Shown: positions 45,403-58,509, numbered from the stretch's first letter. The stretch: 64,000 nt of DNA from Beverwykella pulmonaria (GCA_001599595.1 BCHH01000018.1:107175-171174); one strand, 5' to 3'. Notes: generated from the sequence alone by a model not told the origin. Numbers and translations: made by a program.

Positions 45403-45949
45403 TATGTAACATATTTGATAAGCGGGCTATCCAGACACGCGAATCGTCCACCCCACTAGTATTCTACGACTCTAAAGCACAATAACGCGGTAGCTGTGTT
45501 CGATCTCAGACTACTTTATATTCCGATTTACAAGTTGGGTATTACAGTGTCTCCCACTTGTAATCCTGAACCAACTTGACCAACGATATTGTGCACAGAG
45601 AGGAAAAAATCCATGCCTCCCAGATGCAGTCTTTGAATTCGGTATGGTAAAAATTCCTTTTCTTCTGGATCAGATCCAGGAATCCTGTCCATCATAAACA
45701 CTCAGAGTCTTCCTCGATCCAAAAGAAAGTCAAGCCCAATAATGGTACGACTCCAGAAGCGGTAATGATCACGTATCTGAAAAAAATAGTTAGTCACTCT
45801 TCTCACACTTCTGGAATCGGGGGTATACATGTGAGGTGATAGCATCCATCCTCTCCTTCGTCAACTGGAGCCCCCACCTGCAACAACTCACTTCCTACCT
45901 CTTAATCCCGCACCACCAACTGTCTATACATCTCCCTTGTCAGCGACCA
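45403..45949. other. intergenic region
   Basis: No gene recognised. Confidence 0.4.
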
Positions 45950-46648
45950 GCCAAACCATCATTCTCCACAGCCACAGTACCCGTTCGGTGCCTCTCAGAG
46001 AAGAAAGGCAAACCGTCACACGTGGTGCAAGGAAGAATGACCTCGTAGAACCGCCTTTGGTCCAATTTGTACGAGCTCTAAACCAGCAGTGCTCTAGAAT
46101 GTAGAACCCATCCGTCTCGTCGCCGCGCGAGTAGAGCACGGTACCGGCGGGATACTCTTTGCGCATGAAATAAAGCGCAACTCCATGCCAGGCGTGTTCG
46201 TTTTTAGAATTGACGTCTTCGAAGACCGTAGGATGATGTTGATAGGCTGCGCAAAGCTCGTCCGTTTGGGTGTCACGACAGATGTGGTTCCGCGACTCGA
46301 GGAATTGGCACCGTGTTTACACGTTGTGGTTTCTCCTGTGGCGAATAGGGCTCCACGGCGCGGGAGGGCGAATAGGGCTTCATGGCACGGGAGGGCGAAG
46401 CTCGGGTCAAGCGGGTTGGGATGGAGGGATGGGAAGTGTTGATTGCCATTTGGTGTGAGGTGCAAGGAGTTGTCGGCGCCATGGACTAACAATGGGGGAG
46501 TCTTCTGCAGTTTGGTGTCGGTTGAAAAGCTGTATCCATTGAAGGCTTCTAGCAGCTCATTCTCACAAGCTTCTAGCGCCATATTCAAGTCCACAAACAC
46601 CCCGCGGGAGAGGGCACGCATCATCTCCTTTCTACATCCAAGACTCAA
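45950..46648 (-). pseudogene. C-terminal remnant of a SulP-type transporter (STAS/cNMP-binding tail)
   Basis: Reading three minus frames in order gives DLNMALEACENELLEAF (the end of a STAS-like segment), then EYPAGTVLYSRGDETDGFYI, which has the G..L...GD..DGFYIL pattern of a cyclic-nucleotide-binding-like domain, then VILPCTTCDGLPFFSE and HRTGTVAVEND. This order matches the cytosolic tail of fungal SulP anion transporters related to yeast YGR125W. The frames are joined only by frameshifts, there are no membrane helices, and stops follow, so it is a decayed fragment. Confidence 0.6.
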
Positions 46649-47900
46649 AAATTCTGAAGAGCCTGTCCGACCTTGCTCGTGAATGGACAGGGAGTAGGTT
46701 GCGGCGTATGCTGACGTTGAGGCCGAAACTGGTACTCAACCTAGGCCAGATTAGGCTAGAAGGAGCTCGTATTGAGCGAGAACAGAACCAAGCGAACATT
46801 GGCGGAATGCCTGACCAAACCTTTTCTCTAGACAAACTACTATACAAGAACGGGTTTGCAAGCATTAACATATCGAATGTCGATATACATACGCGCACAG
46901 TTAATTCCCTATCAAGGCGAATTCAATGCTCAGCTTCATCGTTATCAATTGTTAAAAACTGCTGAATGCCTATCGAAAATGCCGTACAAGTTTGCCAGTA
47001 TACACTAAAATACGAGCTCCTTCGAACGCGCGGCCTTACATCACTTCATCTCTCCACCTTTTGTCTTCTCTGCCGAACAATCTTCTCCCGGTATGGTCTG
47101 CTACTTGCTTCTCCTATTAATAGGGCATTCGTTACAGACTGCAATATGGTATTGCGTGCAACCGACCATTCTATGTCTATCCGCAATATACTGGGTCTAT
47201 CATCCTGAGGCACAGCTCGCGATGTTGCTTTATAGGAACCTCCTCGACCAGGGAAAGAAGGTACTCCAAAGCAACAGCACCTAGCGGTTGTAATGCTAAG
47301 CATATATTTCATTCCACAAGCTTGTATGCTTTTTCCATTTGGACCCTCTTATATTTCATACTTTTAAGGCAGTTATTTGCAGTGTTTTCCAATATCAAAG
47401 CGTTCAATACTGACTGCTTGTGCATAACTGATCAATTATATTCTTTGTAGCAATCTCGAACACTTTTACAGGCAGGTTACTCTCTTGACAATAGATAGTC
47501 AATAAATTCATCACAATTTGATACCTTGCGCTTTCTCCCATCTCGTATTGTAGCAAGTAGAGGAGGACCATTGTCCAAATAAATCATGTGTAGAAGGAAT
47601 GTGAAAGCCGTCTAGACATCAGCCCAATATCCCTAAAAGGAAGGTACCCGCACCAGAGAAATAATAATTCCCGCAGGATGAGCATACGTACCTCCATAAG
47701 AATACGGCAGGTGGCGATCCAATGCGAGTTTACCCGCTAATACAGCCCACGCAATGGGTATGCAAAGCCCCTTTGCCTTAAAGCTATGATACCATAGTCT
47801 AGGTTGTATACATACACAGACTGTAATATATAAGTAGTCTACTATTCCACAATACCAGCTCGCTACTCCAGGCAGTTTCCAATTCAATTCATTCTTCATT
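46649..47900. other. 1.25-kb intergenic region
   Basis: May contain more traces of the transporter at its left end. A TATA-like ATATATAA lies near 47824, about 75 bp before the next gene start. No other gene is seen. Confidence 0.4.
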
Positions 47901-49277
47901 ATGATTTCTACCACACTCGTTGTCTCACTAGGCCTGCTCCAGGCCAGTGCCCTGACTGTACCTACCGGTGCCCATCGCGTCCGCGAAGTCGGCGTCGTCG
48001 CAACCGCAGCTGCAGCCATACCTACCCTAGTTCTTCTTTCCGACTTCCAGAAAGACAATGTGACCGCTTTGTGGGCGCCAGGGTACCCCAAAGTCTGGGG
48101 GCAAGCGGAGAAGAAATTCTCAATTCCAACTCCGCCGCTACCCGCAGCCGTTGACGCTGTCATCACCGAAGACGGCAAGTTCCTGCTCTTGACCAACGTC
48201 ACGGATACCGATATCATCAGACTCGATACAGGGGCCGTGGTATCCACGTTGAAGCTAAAGTACTCATCGTATGAAACGCATACGTCCGTTTCCGCAGCTC
48301 CCGGAGGGGAATACGATTTCTTGGTGGCAGCGAGCAATTATACGGGAGACGATAAAGTGACGCAGCAGCGGTTATCGCAGGATGGCGTCCCTGTTGGTCT
48401 GTCAGTGGATCGCCCGGGATTCTTCTCCACTGAATTTTTCGATCCTACTGTGGTCAACGGCGACGGCAAACGAGTCTTGTTGGCCACCGACATCTACGAT
48501 GTGCATATTTATGATCTGAACGACGTCAACGGCAGTGTGGTCACATTTACGGGCCATACGGACCAAATTGTATCTATTGTGTTCAGTCCTGATAAGAAAA
48601 CCATAGCGTCGACGGGTTTTGTTAGTATACCAACCCTCCTGAAGTGACACAAGCTATTACGACTAATACTGACTGGTTCTCAGGATGGCCACGTAAAACT
48701 ATGGGACGCTGTAACCGGAACTCTTGTATATGACATCCCGCCAGAAGACCCAGAACAAGGCCCCAATAACCAGAACTGGATCACTCGCTTCTCCCCCGAC
48801 GGTAAAACACTGTTATACTCCATCGGCAGTCCGTTGCCCGAGGTCAAACTTGTCCAGCTCAACAATCTGACCGACGTAGTCACGCTCGGCCCCTTCAACT
48901 ACTGGGTACGATCAGCTGAATGGAATTCGGATGGCTCGTTGCTCGCACTTGGCGGCTTTGGATGGCTCTCAGTCCTGCGCACGAGCGATCTAGCTCCGGT
49001 TCAAGGATGGCAAGTGGATACTGAGCACCCGGAAGAAGTCCGCTTTCTACACTGGTTTGACAACGATACGAAGTTGAGGTGGAGCTACCTTAACGGTACG
49101 GAAATGTACGATTTTGAGAAGAATCTCAAATATCGATGGGGTCCAGCTGTGGACGATGTACCGCCGCCCCCAGAGTGGATAATCCTTGCGGGAGATTGGT
49201 TTCCTTTCAAGAGTGAGGGATGGTTTGGTAACTTTGATTCAGATTGGAGTGTGCGTATCTGGAATCTTCCGGCGTAG
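47901..49277 (+). CDS. Secreted WD40-like beta-propeller protein
   Basis: Model join(47901..48620, 48684..49277), 63-bp intron (GTTAGT donor, CTCAG acceptor, phase 0), 437 residues. A signal peptide MISTTLVVSLGLLQASALT is followed by beta-strand repeats: AAVDAVITEDGKFLLLT, FTGHTDQIVSIVFSPDKKTI then STGF-DGHVKLWDAVTG across the intron (a classic WD40 unit with GH and WD), ITRFSPDGKTLLYS, WVRSAEWNSDGSLLA and a final WSVRIWNLPA. Three or four repeats are clear and others degenerate, consistent with a six- or seven-bladed propeller. WD40 proteins are normally intracellular; the signal peptide and many N-glycosylation sequons (NVT, NYT, NGS, NLT, NGT) point to the secretory pathway. Function unknown. 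Confidence 0.78.
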
Positions 49278-49715
49278 TTGCCAACAAATAATGTAGTAAT
49301 GTTGGGGGTGACGGCTTTAGGAGAAGAATGGGACGTATCAACATCTACATAGGTAGTCGTGTAGTTTTGTGCTTTAGTTTTTGTGGGTCTTGGAGATCGG
49401 ATTCGGGCTCAGTTTCGTCTAGAATGGGAGTTGAGTATCCATATAATGAGCATAACGTGCAGTGTCTAGGGGATTTAAGCCTAAACAACTCACCCTTGTG
49501 TTTCCTAAATCCTTGGATTCTGGCCAATAATTCGTCTTGTATGTAGTGCAATCTCAACTAAGTGGTGGTTTTAAAGTCCGTGTGCTATACAGAGAATTTA
49601 AAGCGTAAGGAATGCTATGCGCTTGTGATTCGCAAGTTGTAACTTGGGGTTTCTATTTGGGGATTCGGATTCGAGAACGACAAGAGATTTTTTGCTATAT
49701 TTATGCTACATCGGT
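49278..49715. other. intergenic region before the transposon block
   Basis: No gene seen. Confidence 0.4.
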
Positions 49716-50170
49716 TGTTGTTGTTGTTGTATTGATTTACGTCCTATAGACTTGGCCGGGGCCTTTATCTACAAGAGCCTCCCGTGGGGCATAAGGGACG
49801 CGCCTCTCCCCGTGAGGGGGAGACGTTTCATGCAAAAGCTACTCTATCAGTATAGAGCCTGTCAGTTCTCCTAGACTCCTCCATGCGAGTAAAGTAAGAA
49901 GTTCTGTTCTGTGTAGCGCCGTAAGCGTCAGGGTCTTATCCAAAAGAGGACACAATTGTAGTAGTTAAAAGGTAAAGAAATAGTAAGGAAATGGGGGGTA
50001 GAGAGGTCACAGAGGTGCTCAGTGTGTAGCCGCAGAGCGGTAACTAGCTAGTTTTCCTGTTGCTTAGTAGCCCCTAGAAGGGCAGATCACAGAGCCTGTA
50101 GTACAAGCTAGTTAGGTGCAGCAATCCTTCTTAATACCCCCTTAGGGCTCACAAGCCCTATAAAGGTGAC

Positions 50171-50356
50171 TGTAAGGAGACTGTCGGCAGGAGATAGAAA
50201 TATGGGTATAGTGTGTATTCAAGACGAATCCTTGAGGAGTACTCAGGAGTCGGAGGGTAACTATATACATATCGGCACGTGACTGGAGGTCACGTGGTCT
50301 GAGACCTGGCCGAAGGCTAGCTGAGGATGGCCTGGAGAGGAAGGTTGCTCGTGACA
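50171..50356 (-). repeat. 3' LTR of the chromovirus
   Basis: On the plus strand it starts TGTAAGGAG and ends CTCGTGACA. It matches 58623-58808 nearly base for base. Confidence 0.95.
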
Positions 50357-50373
50357 GAGCCCCCCCCTTTCTT
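50357..50373 (-). promoter_or_regulatory. Polypurine tract of the chromovirus
   Basis: On the minus strand AAGAAAGGGGGGGGCTC directly precedes the 3' LTR. This primes plus-strand DNA synthesis and fixes the element's orientation as minus. Confidence 0.85.
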
Positions 50374-50626
50374 GAGGGTCGTCCCGATCCTCTGATACAG
50401 AAAAGATTCAGGGAACCTTCTAGACTTCCTTGGTGCCACGCCAGACAAGCATTGGCCCTTTCCTATCTATGCCTTAGGTGGATTGAACTCTAAAAAACCC
50501 TTTTTAGGAAAAATTATGTTAGGAGAAATACACCCAAAGCGCCTAGCAATAGGGCTGCAGGGATTTCTATCCCCACACCTTACTGCACCATGTCCGTCAC
50601 AAGCGAACTACAGGTCATAACCTTAA

Positions 50627-50920
50627 TCAATCCATCTGCTTCATGAGATAGCGCGTGGACTGGCAATTCACTGTGAGTGCCCTGCTATAAACGTATTCTC
50701 TACAAATCCTGGCCAGGGCGACATCAGTTAGTGTATGGAGGTCCCTTAGGGCGTCCTTGACTGTGTACTGAGTGGGATACTCCTCAGAGAATTGCCTAGA
50801 GGTAGATTGTGCAGTGCTATAGCTCTGCGTACCCAGTAGATCACGTCGCTTAACAGTAACCTTACAATTGGGTATGTGTAGCTTAACAGGCGCTGTATAA
50901 GTCACAGGTAGGTGTCGCAT
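50627..50920 (-). CDS. Unassigned 97-codon open frame inside the chromovirus
   Basis: ATG-started frame on the element's sense strand, between the accessory gene and the 3' LTR, with no stop although the neighbouring pol region is full of stops (HIPNCKVTVKRRDLLGTQS, TVKDALRDLHTLTDVALARI). No domain recognised. It may be chance. Confidence 0.3.
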   Translation of the reverse strand: MRHLPVTYTAPVKLHIPNCKVTVKRRDLLGTQSYSTAQSTSRQFSEEYPTQYTVKDALRDLHTLTDVALARICREYVYSRALTVNCQSTRYLMKQMD

Positions 50921-51427
50921 TCAGCAGTTGTCCCCCTTGGTGCTTGCGGGCTCCGTAGGGTTGCTGTTTTTGACCATTTTTGGGTCAAGATACGTTATTT
51001 ATAGACTTCTGTTTCCAGGACAACAATCTTGGCTGATCCACGTGGTTTTGACACCTCAGCCGTATTATTGCCTAGTATAGGACACACTCTGTGTACCTAA
51101 TAGCTCAAGGGGAACCTCTGTTCCTTATTAGATCAAGCCCTAGATTTGGTATGTGTTGGCTGAGTGATGCTTGTGAAGCATACGCATGTTTCCTCACCAA
51201 CCTAATACCCAAGGACTTTCTTCCTCATAAGCAGTGAGAAGGCGGCTCTGCGCCGGCACGGTCACAGGTGAAAGAGTAAGAGCTGTTAGGTGGATATAAG
51301 AGAGCTTCCTTTCGCCCTCAAACTCCATTACCTCAACCACTCGCTCTCCTCCTCGCCTATCATGCGCGCTCCTCATGTAGTCTCTAACTCTATCCTTCCC
51401 AATCACGTTTATCAGTTGCCGCCAAAC

Positions 51428-52247
51428 ATGCAGTCGCAGCCTAGCCTAACTCAGTTCTAGTGCAAGGCTTGTATTGTTTCCTTCACCACGTCATCTACAA
51501 AGGAACCCACAGGCAGTGCAGAGAGCATAGCAGCCGTCATGCGCCATGGCAAATACTGCAGCCAGAAGACCCCTTTTAGCGTTTGCAATAGCTGCCAGGG
51601 TAACAAGAAGGGCGGCTGCGTGCAGGTAGGTCCTTCATCAGCCCACTATCAGGGTTTTTGCTGACCCGCGCTTGGATCAAACCCGTCTTTCAGCGTGCCG
51701 TAAACATCCTTAACTTCCTAATTGAACGCGCCCTCAACAAGACTACCAAAGCCTTGCTTGCTGCCCCCAAGACCAATCCTAAGCAGCTCATCACAGACAA
51801 GACTGTTCTCAAGTATTGGCGTGACTGCCATAAGTACGCAAGGCACCTTCGCGACGCCTTTACCACCTACAGCAACAATCTCAAGCGTAAGATCAAGGCG
51901 AGCAGCCTAGACAAGGCAGAGTATCAGAAACAGCGTCAGGCTTCTCGTGAGCACAACATAGACAGGTACAAGGTAATAGTTCTCCCACCCCTTCTCCTGC
52001 TGCAAGGTTCTAATTCCCCTAGGCCAGCATTAGCAGTGTAGGTGAGAAGAAGCCTAGCAATGTTGTCTGTAATAAGCACTGGGAGCGCCACTTCGCTACT
52101 CCAGAAGGTAGAGCTACCAATCACAAGAAGCGTTGGTACTACTACAGGACTAATGTTCCTAATAGCAATAAGGTTGGGACTCCTGTAACTCTGCGTCACT
52201 CGCGAGGCGCCAGTCAAGGTTACAAGTTGAGCCCCTGCTCTCAGTAA
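51428..52247 (+). CDS. Antisense zinc-finger-like accessory gene in the chromovirus (three exons, one amber codon)
   Basis: Model join(51428..51625, 51694..51972, 52023..52247), introns of 68 and 50 bp (GTAGGT and GTAATA donors), all phase 0; 233 codons including one TAG at 51458-51460 (codon 11). The N-terminal exon has CKAC, KYC, VCNSC and GGC, a likely zinc-binding set just after the amber codon. Exon 2 encodes a basic helical region (TVLKYWRDCHKYARHLRDAF, SLDKAEYQKQRQASREHN). Exon 3 has NKHWERHFATPEGRATNHKK and an aromatic WYYYRTNVP. It lies between chromodomain and 3' LTR and is transcribed against the element. The amber could be CAG or TGG changed by C-to-T/G-to-A, or an upstream start may be bypassed. 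DNA binding is inference. Function unknown. Confidence 0.6.
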
Positions 52248-52559
52248 TGTAGAATATTCCTTTCCTTTAACTAGCCATAAAGGCTGTTAGGGTGCTCGCA
52301 GGCAACAGCTAGCCCTCAGGCAGACTAATAGTAGGGTTCTAAATTTCATATCATTCAGTATTCATGTGTGATCGTCAGTGACATGTAATCTAGCTAATTT
52401 AGTCTAGGATACGTAATGCTGCAAGCCTCAGGCCTTAGCCTTTTTGTTCCTCAAATTGCCATTGCTTCTAACCTTAGTCAGGCTTTTCTTGGTCGCCTAC
52501 AGCGTTGTTTTGGTAGATCCTTGGATCTAGTGTGTGAGGTGGTATAAGCCTTAACAGTC

Positions 52560-55500
52560 TATTGTCAGCCCCGCCTATTCCCGCCCATGCCCCAAGACAC
52601 ATCTTGTAGGGTACAGAGGTAATCCTCAAGCAACTCATTGCATCTGTTAAGATAGTCTGCGGGTTCCTAGGTGTTGTCCTTATTAGACCACCCAAGCCAT
52701 TTCACCAAGTACTCCCTTCCTTAGGAGACTGTGTCGCGGTGTCCAAGTATCCCTTCAACCTTATATCTGTCCACAGAAAGAGCTTCTTCCAGGATCTGTA
52801 CAGGTCCTAGTCAAAACCCCTTTAACTCCAAGGGTGCAACCCAAGGTTCAAGGAGGGATACGTTGAACACTAGATGTACACGCTCTATTAATAGAGGGAG
52901 ATCCAGTCAGTACGCTAAGCGTCCAATGTGTTTAGTAATTATAAAAGGCCCCAGGAACCAGGCATCAAACTTCTTTAAAGGACGCATAGTTGTAATGTTT
53001 TTTGCTTGTAGGATAACCTGCTCTCCTTTAGCAAAGAACCTGTTAGCACGCCTAGTGTTATACTATTTTGCTTGACTACGCTAGGCGTGTTCAAGGCTGT
53101 ATTTAGCAGCCTCCCACATCTTGTTCTATTGCTTAAGATAACTAGCAACCTGCTGTCGCAATTCCAGTGTCTTAGCTTCCTTGTCCTAGACCTGTGGTAG
53201 CCTACAGAGCCAGTGTTCATTAGGTATTCCATCAAATCCCTTAGGGTCTATCCCAAAGGCGACTTGTATAGGACAGTGTTTATAAGATACATAGGTTTTA
53301 GAGTTATACGCATACTCCACGTATAGTAATAACTCTCCCCAATTGTCCTGCTTGTAATTCATGTACATGCGCAGGTACGTCTCTAACTCCTAATTCTGGC
53401 GCTCCGTTTGCCCATCAGTCTAGAGGTGGAAAGCCGTACTAAGCCAGTGGTCTATCTTAAGATGGTAACAGATGTCCAACCAGAACTAGCTAGTAAACAC
53501 AGATCCACAGTCCGACAGAAGCGTATCCAGCAGGCCGTGGGCGAGGAAGCACTGTTTCATTAACAGATCAGCTACCCTCTAGGCCATTACCATCTTAGTA
53601 ACAGGGAGATAGCGGACATACTTCGTGAATCTATCAACTAGGACTAGAATCACATTATATTTGTTCCCCTTCTCATCTTTAGACTTCAGGAGATCTGTTA
53701 CAAAGTCCAAAGAGTAGTAACGCCACAGCGTACTTAGTAGTAGGAGTGGCTCAAGCAGCCCCTAGGGTTTGTGCTGCCTAATCTTGTTCAGCTAACAAGA
53801 AGGGCACCAGCCAATGTATCTCAATACATCCCTCTTAAGGTATAGCTAATAGTACTTGCGCCTTAGCAAGTCCACAGTTTTCTCAATGCCATAATAGCCC
53901 CCTATTAGGTTATTATAGTTCTTCATCAAGATGTTTTCCCGCAGAGCAGAATCTTCAGGAATCTACACTTTCCTATTCCTGCAGAGGACGCCATTAGGGT
54001 CAACTTCCCAAAATAGACTGCCCTTCTTCGCCCTACCCACTTCCTAACGCGTCAGCAACTTATAAGCAAGATAGGCCAAATCTCATTCCTAAACCTGCCT
54101 AATGTAATCTAGGAGGCAGTCTAGAATCTCCAGTGCGTAAGCAGTTTCGTCTTGCGTGGCTTCTATTGCAAGAATGTTTGGCAACAAAACTTGTCTGTTG
54201 AGAGCCCAAAGGAGACCCTCTGCAACGTCAAAGTTCTCATGCCTAGCTTCAAAATCATCAAATTAACACCAGCACTCCTGGCCTGTAGGTAGGGCTGTCA
54301 ATTTAGAGAGCAACACATCACAGTTAGCTAAACACATGTCAGGGAATTCCTTTCCAGGAGTATTAACCTTTTCAGGAGGCTAACAGGGCGCTACTAGCCC
54401 CTCCTCAGGGAGGTCTAGTCCCTGTACTACCTAGCCAGCACTTAAAGCCCTAGACGTCTAGAGCATCCAGATTTAAAGCTTTTGTTAGAGAGTAGGAAGC
54501 ATCACATCACAACATACTTGCCCCTCTCCCAGAGCAAAGCCCTTTGCATAGTCAGGTCTTCGCGAGGGCCTATTAGCTAGATTTTCTAATCCTAGCTTGT
54601 ATTCAACTTCAAAGTCAAATCAGGCTAACTCTTCCGCCCAACGCGCTTGCTTAGGGGAGAGCTCCTTTGTAGTCATAAAGTAACGCAAGTTACTATAATC
54701 AGAGAGCACTCAGATTATTAACAGGGTGTGCTTAAGGTACTAGCGCCATGCCCCAAATGCCTCTACAATTACACATAGCTCCTTGTCATGCGTATGCCAA
54801 CAGAGCTTTGGCCCCAAGAGCTTCTGGCTCCAAAACGCAACCAGCTTCCAATGACAATTGGTTGCCAGCTCTAACGTTTCAGGCTAAAGGAGGATTGCTG
54901 CTATAGCAAATTCTAAAGCGTCTGTAAGAACCATTACTAGCTTTAAGGGATTAAAGTGCTGGAGTACTAGAGCGTCCAAGAACTTTTCTCACAGCATAAA
55001 GAAGGCTTCTCGCACTTCTTTAGGCCAGGACCACTTGCGGTTCTACTTTATAGGACCCTTACAGGGTTTCTTTTAGGATTTGTGTTTCCTCACCCCGCCC
55101 TCTTAAGGCAACGGGGCTTAAGCGGCTGTTATATAGTCCACCAACAGGCGTACAATAGAGGAGTAGTTGAAGATAAACCTCTAGTAGAAGTTTGTAAACC
55201 TAAGAAAGACCTAAATGTCTTTGTAACTCTCAGGTTCAGGCCACTCCTTAATTATGTGTACCCACACAGGGTCCATCACCACACCCCCTAGTGTGACAAT
55301 AAACCCCAAGTACTCAACTAACTTAGTTAAGAACGTGCACTTGCTGGCCTTGCAGTACAGCCCCTATTTAAGGAGACAGTTAAGGACCTCTTCAACGTGC
55401 CTAAGGTGATCCTCCTCATTCTCAGAGTAAATCAAGATATCATCTAGATACACCACACAGGTGCAATCTACCAGGCCGCCCAAGGCTCTGTGGATGTAGG

Positions 55501-58500
55501 ATTGGAATGTCACTAGGGCGTTTGCTAACCCAAACAGCATAACCAGATACTCAAAATGTCCGTATTATGTTTTAAAGGCTGTTTTCCATTCATCTCCCCC
55601 TCAAATGCAGAGCCTGTAATAGGCGTCGCGCAAATTAAGCTTAGTGAAGATTCTAGCCTTTAACAGGCAATCCATCATTTTACTCACAAGTAGGATAGGA
55701 TACCTGTTTTTAATTGTAACTTTGTTTAACCCTCTATAGTCAACGCAAAGCCTTAATGTCCTGTCTGCTTTGGGAACAAAGAGAATTAGAGCACCAACCA
55801 GAGACTTGCTTAGGCAGATCCACCCCTTCTCCTATACTGTGTCAAGGTAATCACGCAGGATATCCAATTTATAGCTAGAGAGATTGTAGATAGGAAGATT
55901 AGGTATCCTTGCCCCCTCCTCTATCTTAATCACGTAATTGTATTCCCTATTAGGACGTAGGATCTTAGTTTAATGCTTACTAAAAGCAAGCCATCTATAG
56001 TAAAGTTCCTCCAGCACAAACCTTAGTTCGTCAGGGTCTAGCTTATCATCCTTAGGCAAGATGTATAGAGCATCCTCCTTATCCCCAGGGAGGATACAGG
56101 CCACGCCCAGAGGCAGTGTTGCCCACCTTGGGTTCTCGTCATACATGCTAGCCACAACTTAACATGCCGTTGCCTCTAGTAGCCAGGAGAGTTGCGGGAG
56201 GTCCTCCACGCACTTCCAAAGGTGATTAATAATCTCAAGGGTCATGTTTTTCAGCCAGAGTAACCCTTGACAGTAGAACCATTCTGCATCTTGAACTACA
56301 TCACCACTAGGTCCCGCAGGTCCACTAAGTGGCAGTCCAGGCCCAAGGCCTTTCCAACGCAGTTCCTAGATAAGAGCGTTCTTAACACTGTCAGTTACTA
56401 GACTAATAAAAAGCTTCCCTGGGTAGAGCACGTATGCTCACTCTCCTTGTGCAATGTCATAGAGGAGGTGATCTACAGATGTTAACTAAATCCACTCAGC
56501 TTCATCCTCCCACCATTCCACTTAACCTGTTAAAAAACAGATCTTAGGATTAGCTTCTCAAAGCCACAGGTATCCTAAAACAAGGTCGTATCCCTCAAAG
56601 TCAGCTGCCTAGAATCTTTGAGGACCTACAGTTTTTATAACTTGCAAACTGCTAGGGCATTGCAGTGTCAAGTTGTAAGGCTTTTTAAGTTTCAAGTAAT
56701 TTTTGTCTAAGAAAGTAGCAACAGGCTTCCAGTAGAAAAGCGCCTGTTCCAGTTCAAGGTTGTCAACCTTACATTAGCTAATAAGGTTAATTTCTGCGCC
56801 TGAGTTGTAGAGGGCGCGGAGCTTTATTAGGGCTCTGTTAGCTCTTTGTAGGTACACGTCCATTGCAATACGCAGATTCTTCCCATTCAAGTTAGGCCCT
56901 AGCCGCAGATAGGAAAGGTTTGCTACTAGGGCTTCTCTTTTTCCGCATTGTCTTTGCAGTTTTTGTTGTTGTCGCCCTAGCTTCTGTTTTTCCAGTGTGT
57001 CTTCTAGTAGCCATTGCAGTTGTTGTTTCCACAACTATCATTGCAGCCTTGCTGGTCACAGTTCCCGCCTTGGCTTCGGTCATTAGGCGGGTTGCTATCA
57101 GCTCATAAGAGGGACAATTAGCGAGAGTATGACTGGTTACCCTAATTCGCGGGTTTCCAGTCTTGTTTCTTCTCTTGGCCCTTAGGGTAGGGCTGTGAGG
57201 AGGCTTGTTGTTTGTTTCTTAGGCCCCAGCCATTGTCTCACCAGGGTGTTGACTGGCCGTTGTCTCGCCAGGGCGTTGACTGGCCAGTAGCAGGTCAGGC
57301 TACTGTTTCCGCGTTACGGAGCGCTCTCTCAAAGTCTGCCCATATTGACACGTTCTCCAAGGCGCCATTTCTTTGTAACTCTTTACAGTATGCTTCTAGG
57401 ATCTTCGCCCAGACAAAAGCAATCTTCAGTTCGTCGTCGTCACTACCATCATCCAGCTTAAAGAAGCTGTGCGGCAGGAGTAATTCCTTCTTTAAGAGAT
57501 AAAGAAGGAAAGAGTTGACAGTATCATTATCACGCCAGCTATAGTTCCAGAACCTTCAGTAGTTCTCAAACTTAGTAAGGACTAGGTCCTAGACAAGCTT
57601 CTGCTCAGCAGAGTGTAGGTCCGCCCAGGAGGTAATTAATCCATTATTGATCCTTTGTTGGATCAGTTCTCAATGGATACTGTACTGTATAGTACCCATT
57701 GCCCAATGTGTACGAGTGACGGAGTCTTCTAGCACTTGTGCGTACTGGAAGGCTCCTTCAACGTTCTTGGCCTACTAGTCAACTTGCTGTGGCGTTGGTA
57801 TGCTAAACTCTGTTCCCAGCTTAGGCTTTGGCTAGACGTTGTTCAGCACTCAGATTAGTTTCCCAGCGTCGTCGTAGGTTAACTAGGAGTAATCTGTTGG
57901 TGGGCCGCTTAACTTCAGGCCAAGGGCCTAAGAGGCAAAGTCCACCTAGTTCTTTAGTGTTTCCAATTGCTCAGGGGGAGCGTTTGCAGTTTGGGCTGCA
58001 AAGTACTCTGCCAGGAGAGATTGCACAAAGGCTTTATTAGACAGGGCTAACGTCAGTATGTCAATGGGCCCCCGTTGGGGATAAGTAAGGCCTTCTCTAA
58101 GTGGTAAGTTATTAACCCCCATGGCCAGGTGTCTTCCTAATTAGTGTAAACTCTAAAGAGGGTTTTTGGGAAGTAGGTGTTGTAGCAAAGGGGCGCCCTA
58201 ATCTAGACCAGCGGCGGCTTGTTAGTTTCCCAGCCCTTCGCCAGTGGCGCTCTAACAGTTAGTTTGCTCTAGTTGGGGGTTTTGTTGATCCCCCGCCTCT
58301 AAGTCCTTAACAAAATCGTCAACTTCGTCCAGCTCTTCCATGCCAGTCTCTTTGCTGTTGAGACGGCGATTGTTTTCGTTGTCGAGCTGTTCGTCAGACT
58401 CCGATGAGTCCAGGATTGACTCCGCGACGTCGTCGGGGTGGCTTCGGATCGGCTGCTTTCCCTTATCGGCGTCATCTTTCTTCGTAGCTGTCTTGCGGGT

Positions 58501-58509
58501 CCCCGCCAT
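52560..58509 (-). pseudogene. gag-pol-chromodomain of the chromovirus, broken by many stops
   Basis: gag starts at the ATG at 58509 (MAGTRKTATKK...; acidic, 85 codons to the first stop). Further on: a protease motif LRALYNSGAEINLIS at about 56774-56820, where the catalytic Asp of DSGA is Asn; reverse transcriptase with VVYLDDILIYSENEEDHL near 55400-55455, catalytic Asps intact; integrase with TDGQTERQN near 53400 and NWGELLLYVEYAYNSKTY near 53290; and a chromodomain EYLVKWLGWSNKDNT-stop-EPADYL near 52600-52715. Many stops are TAG in places where Gln or Trp is expected. The element cannot move on its own. One N at 58524 is an undetermined base in the assembly. Confidence 0.85.

Noticed and set aside
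47633..48337. A 234-codon minus-strand frame overlapping the beta-propeller gene.
   Set aside because: The plus strand has signal peptide, WD40 units and a phase-consistent intron; the antisense frame has no domain.
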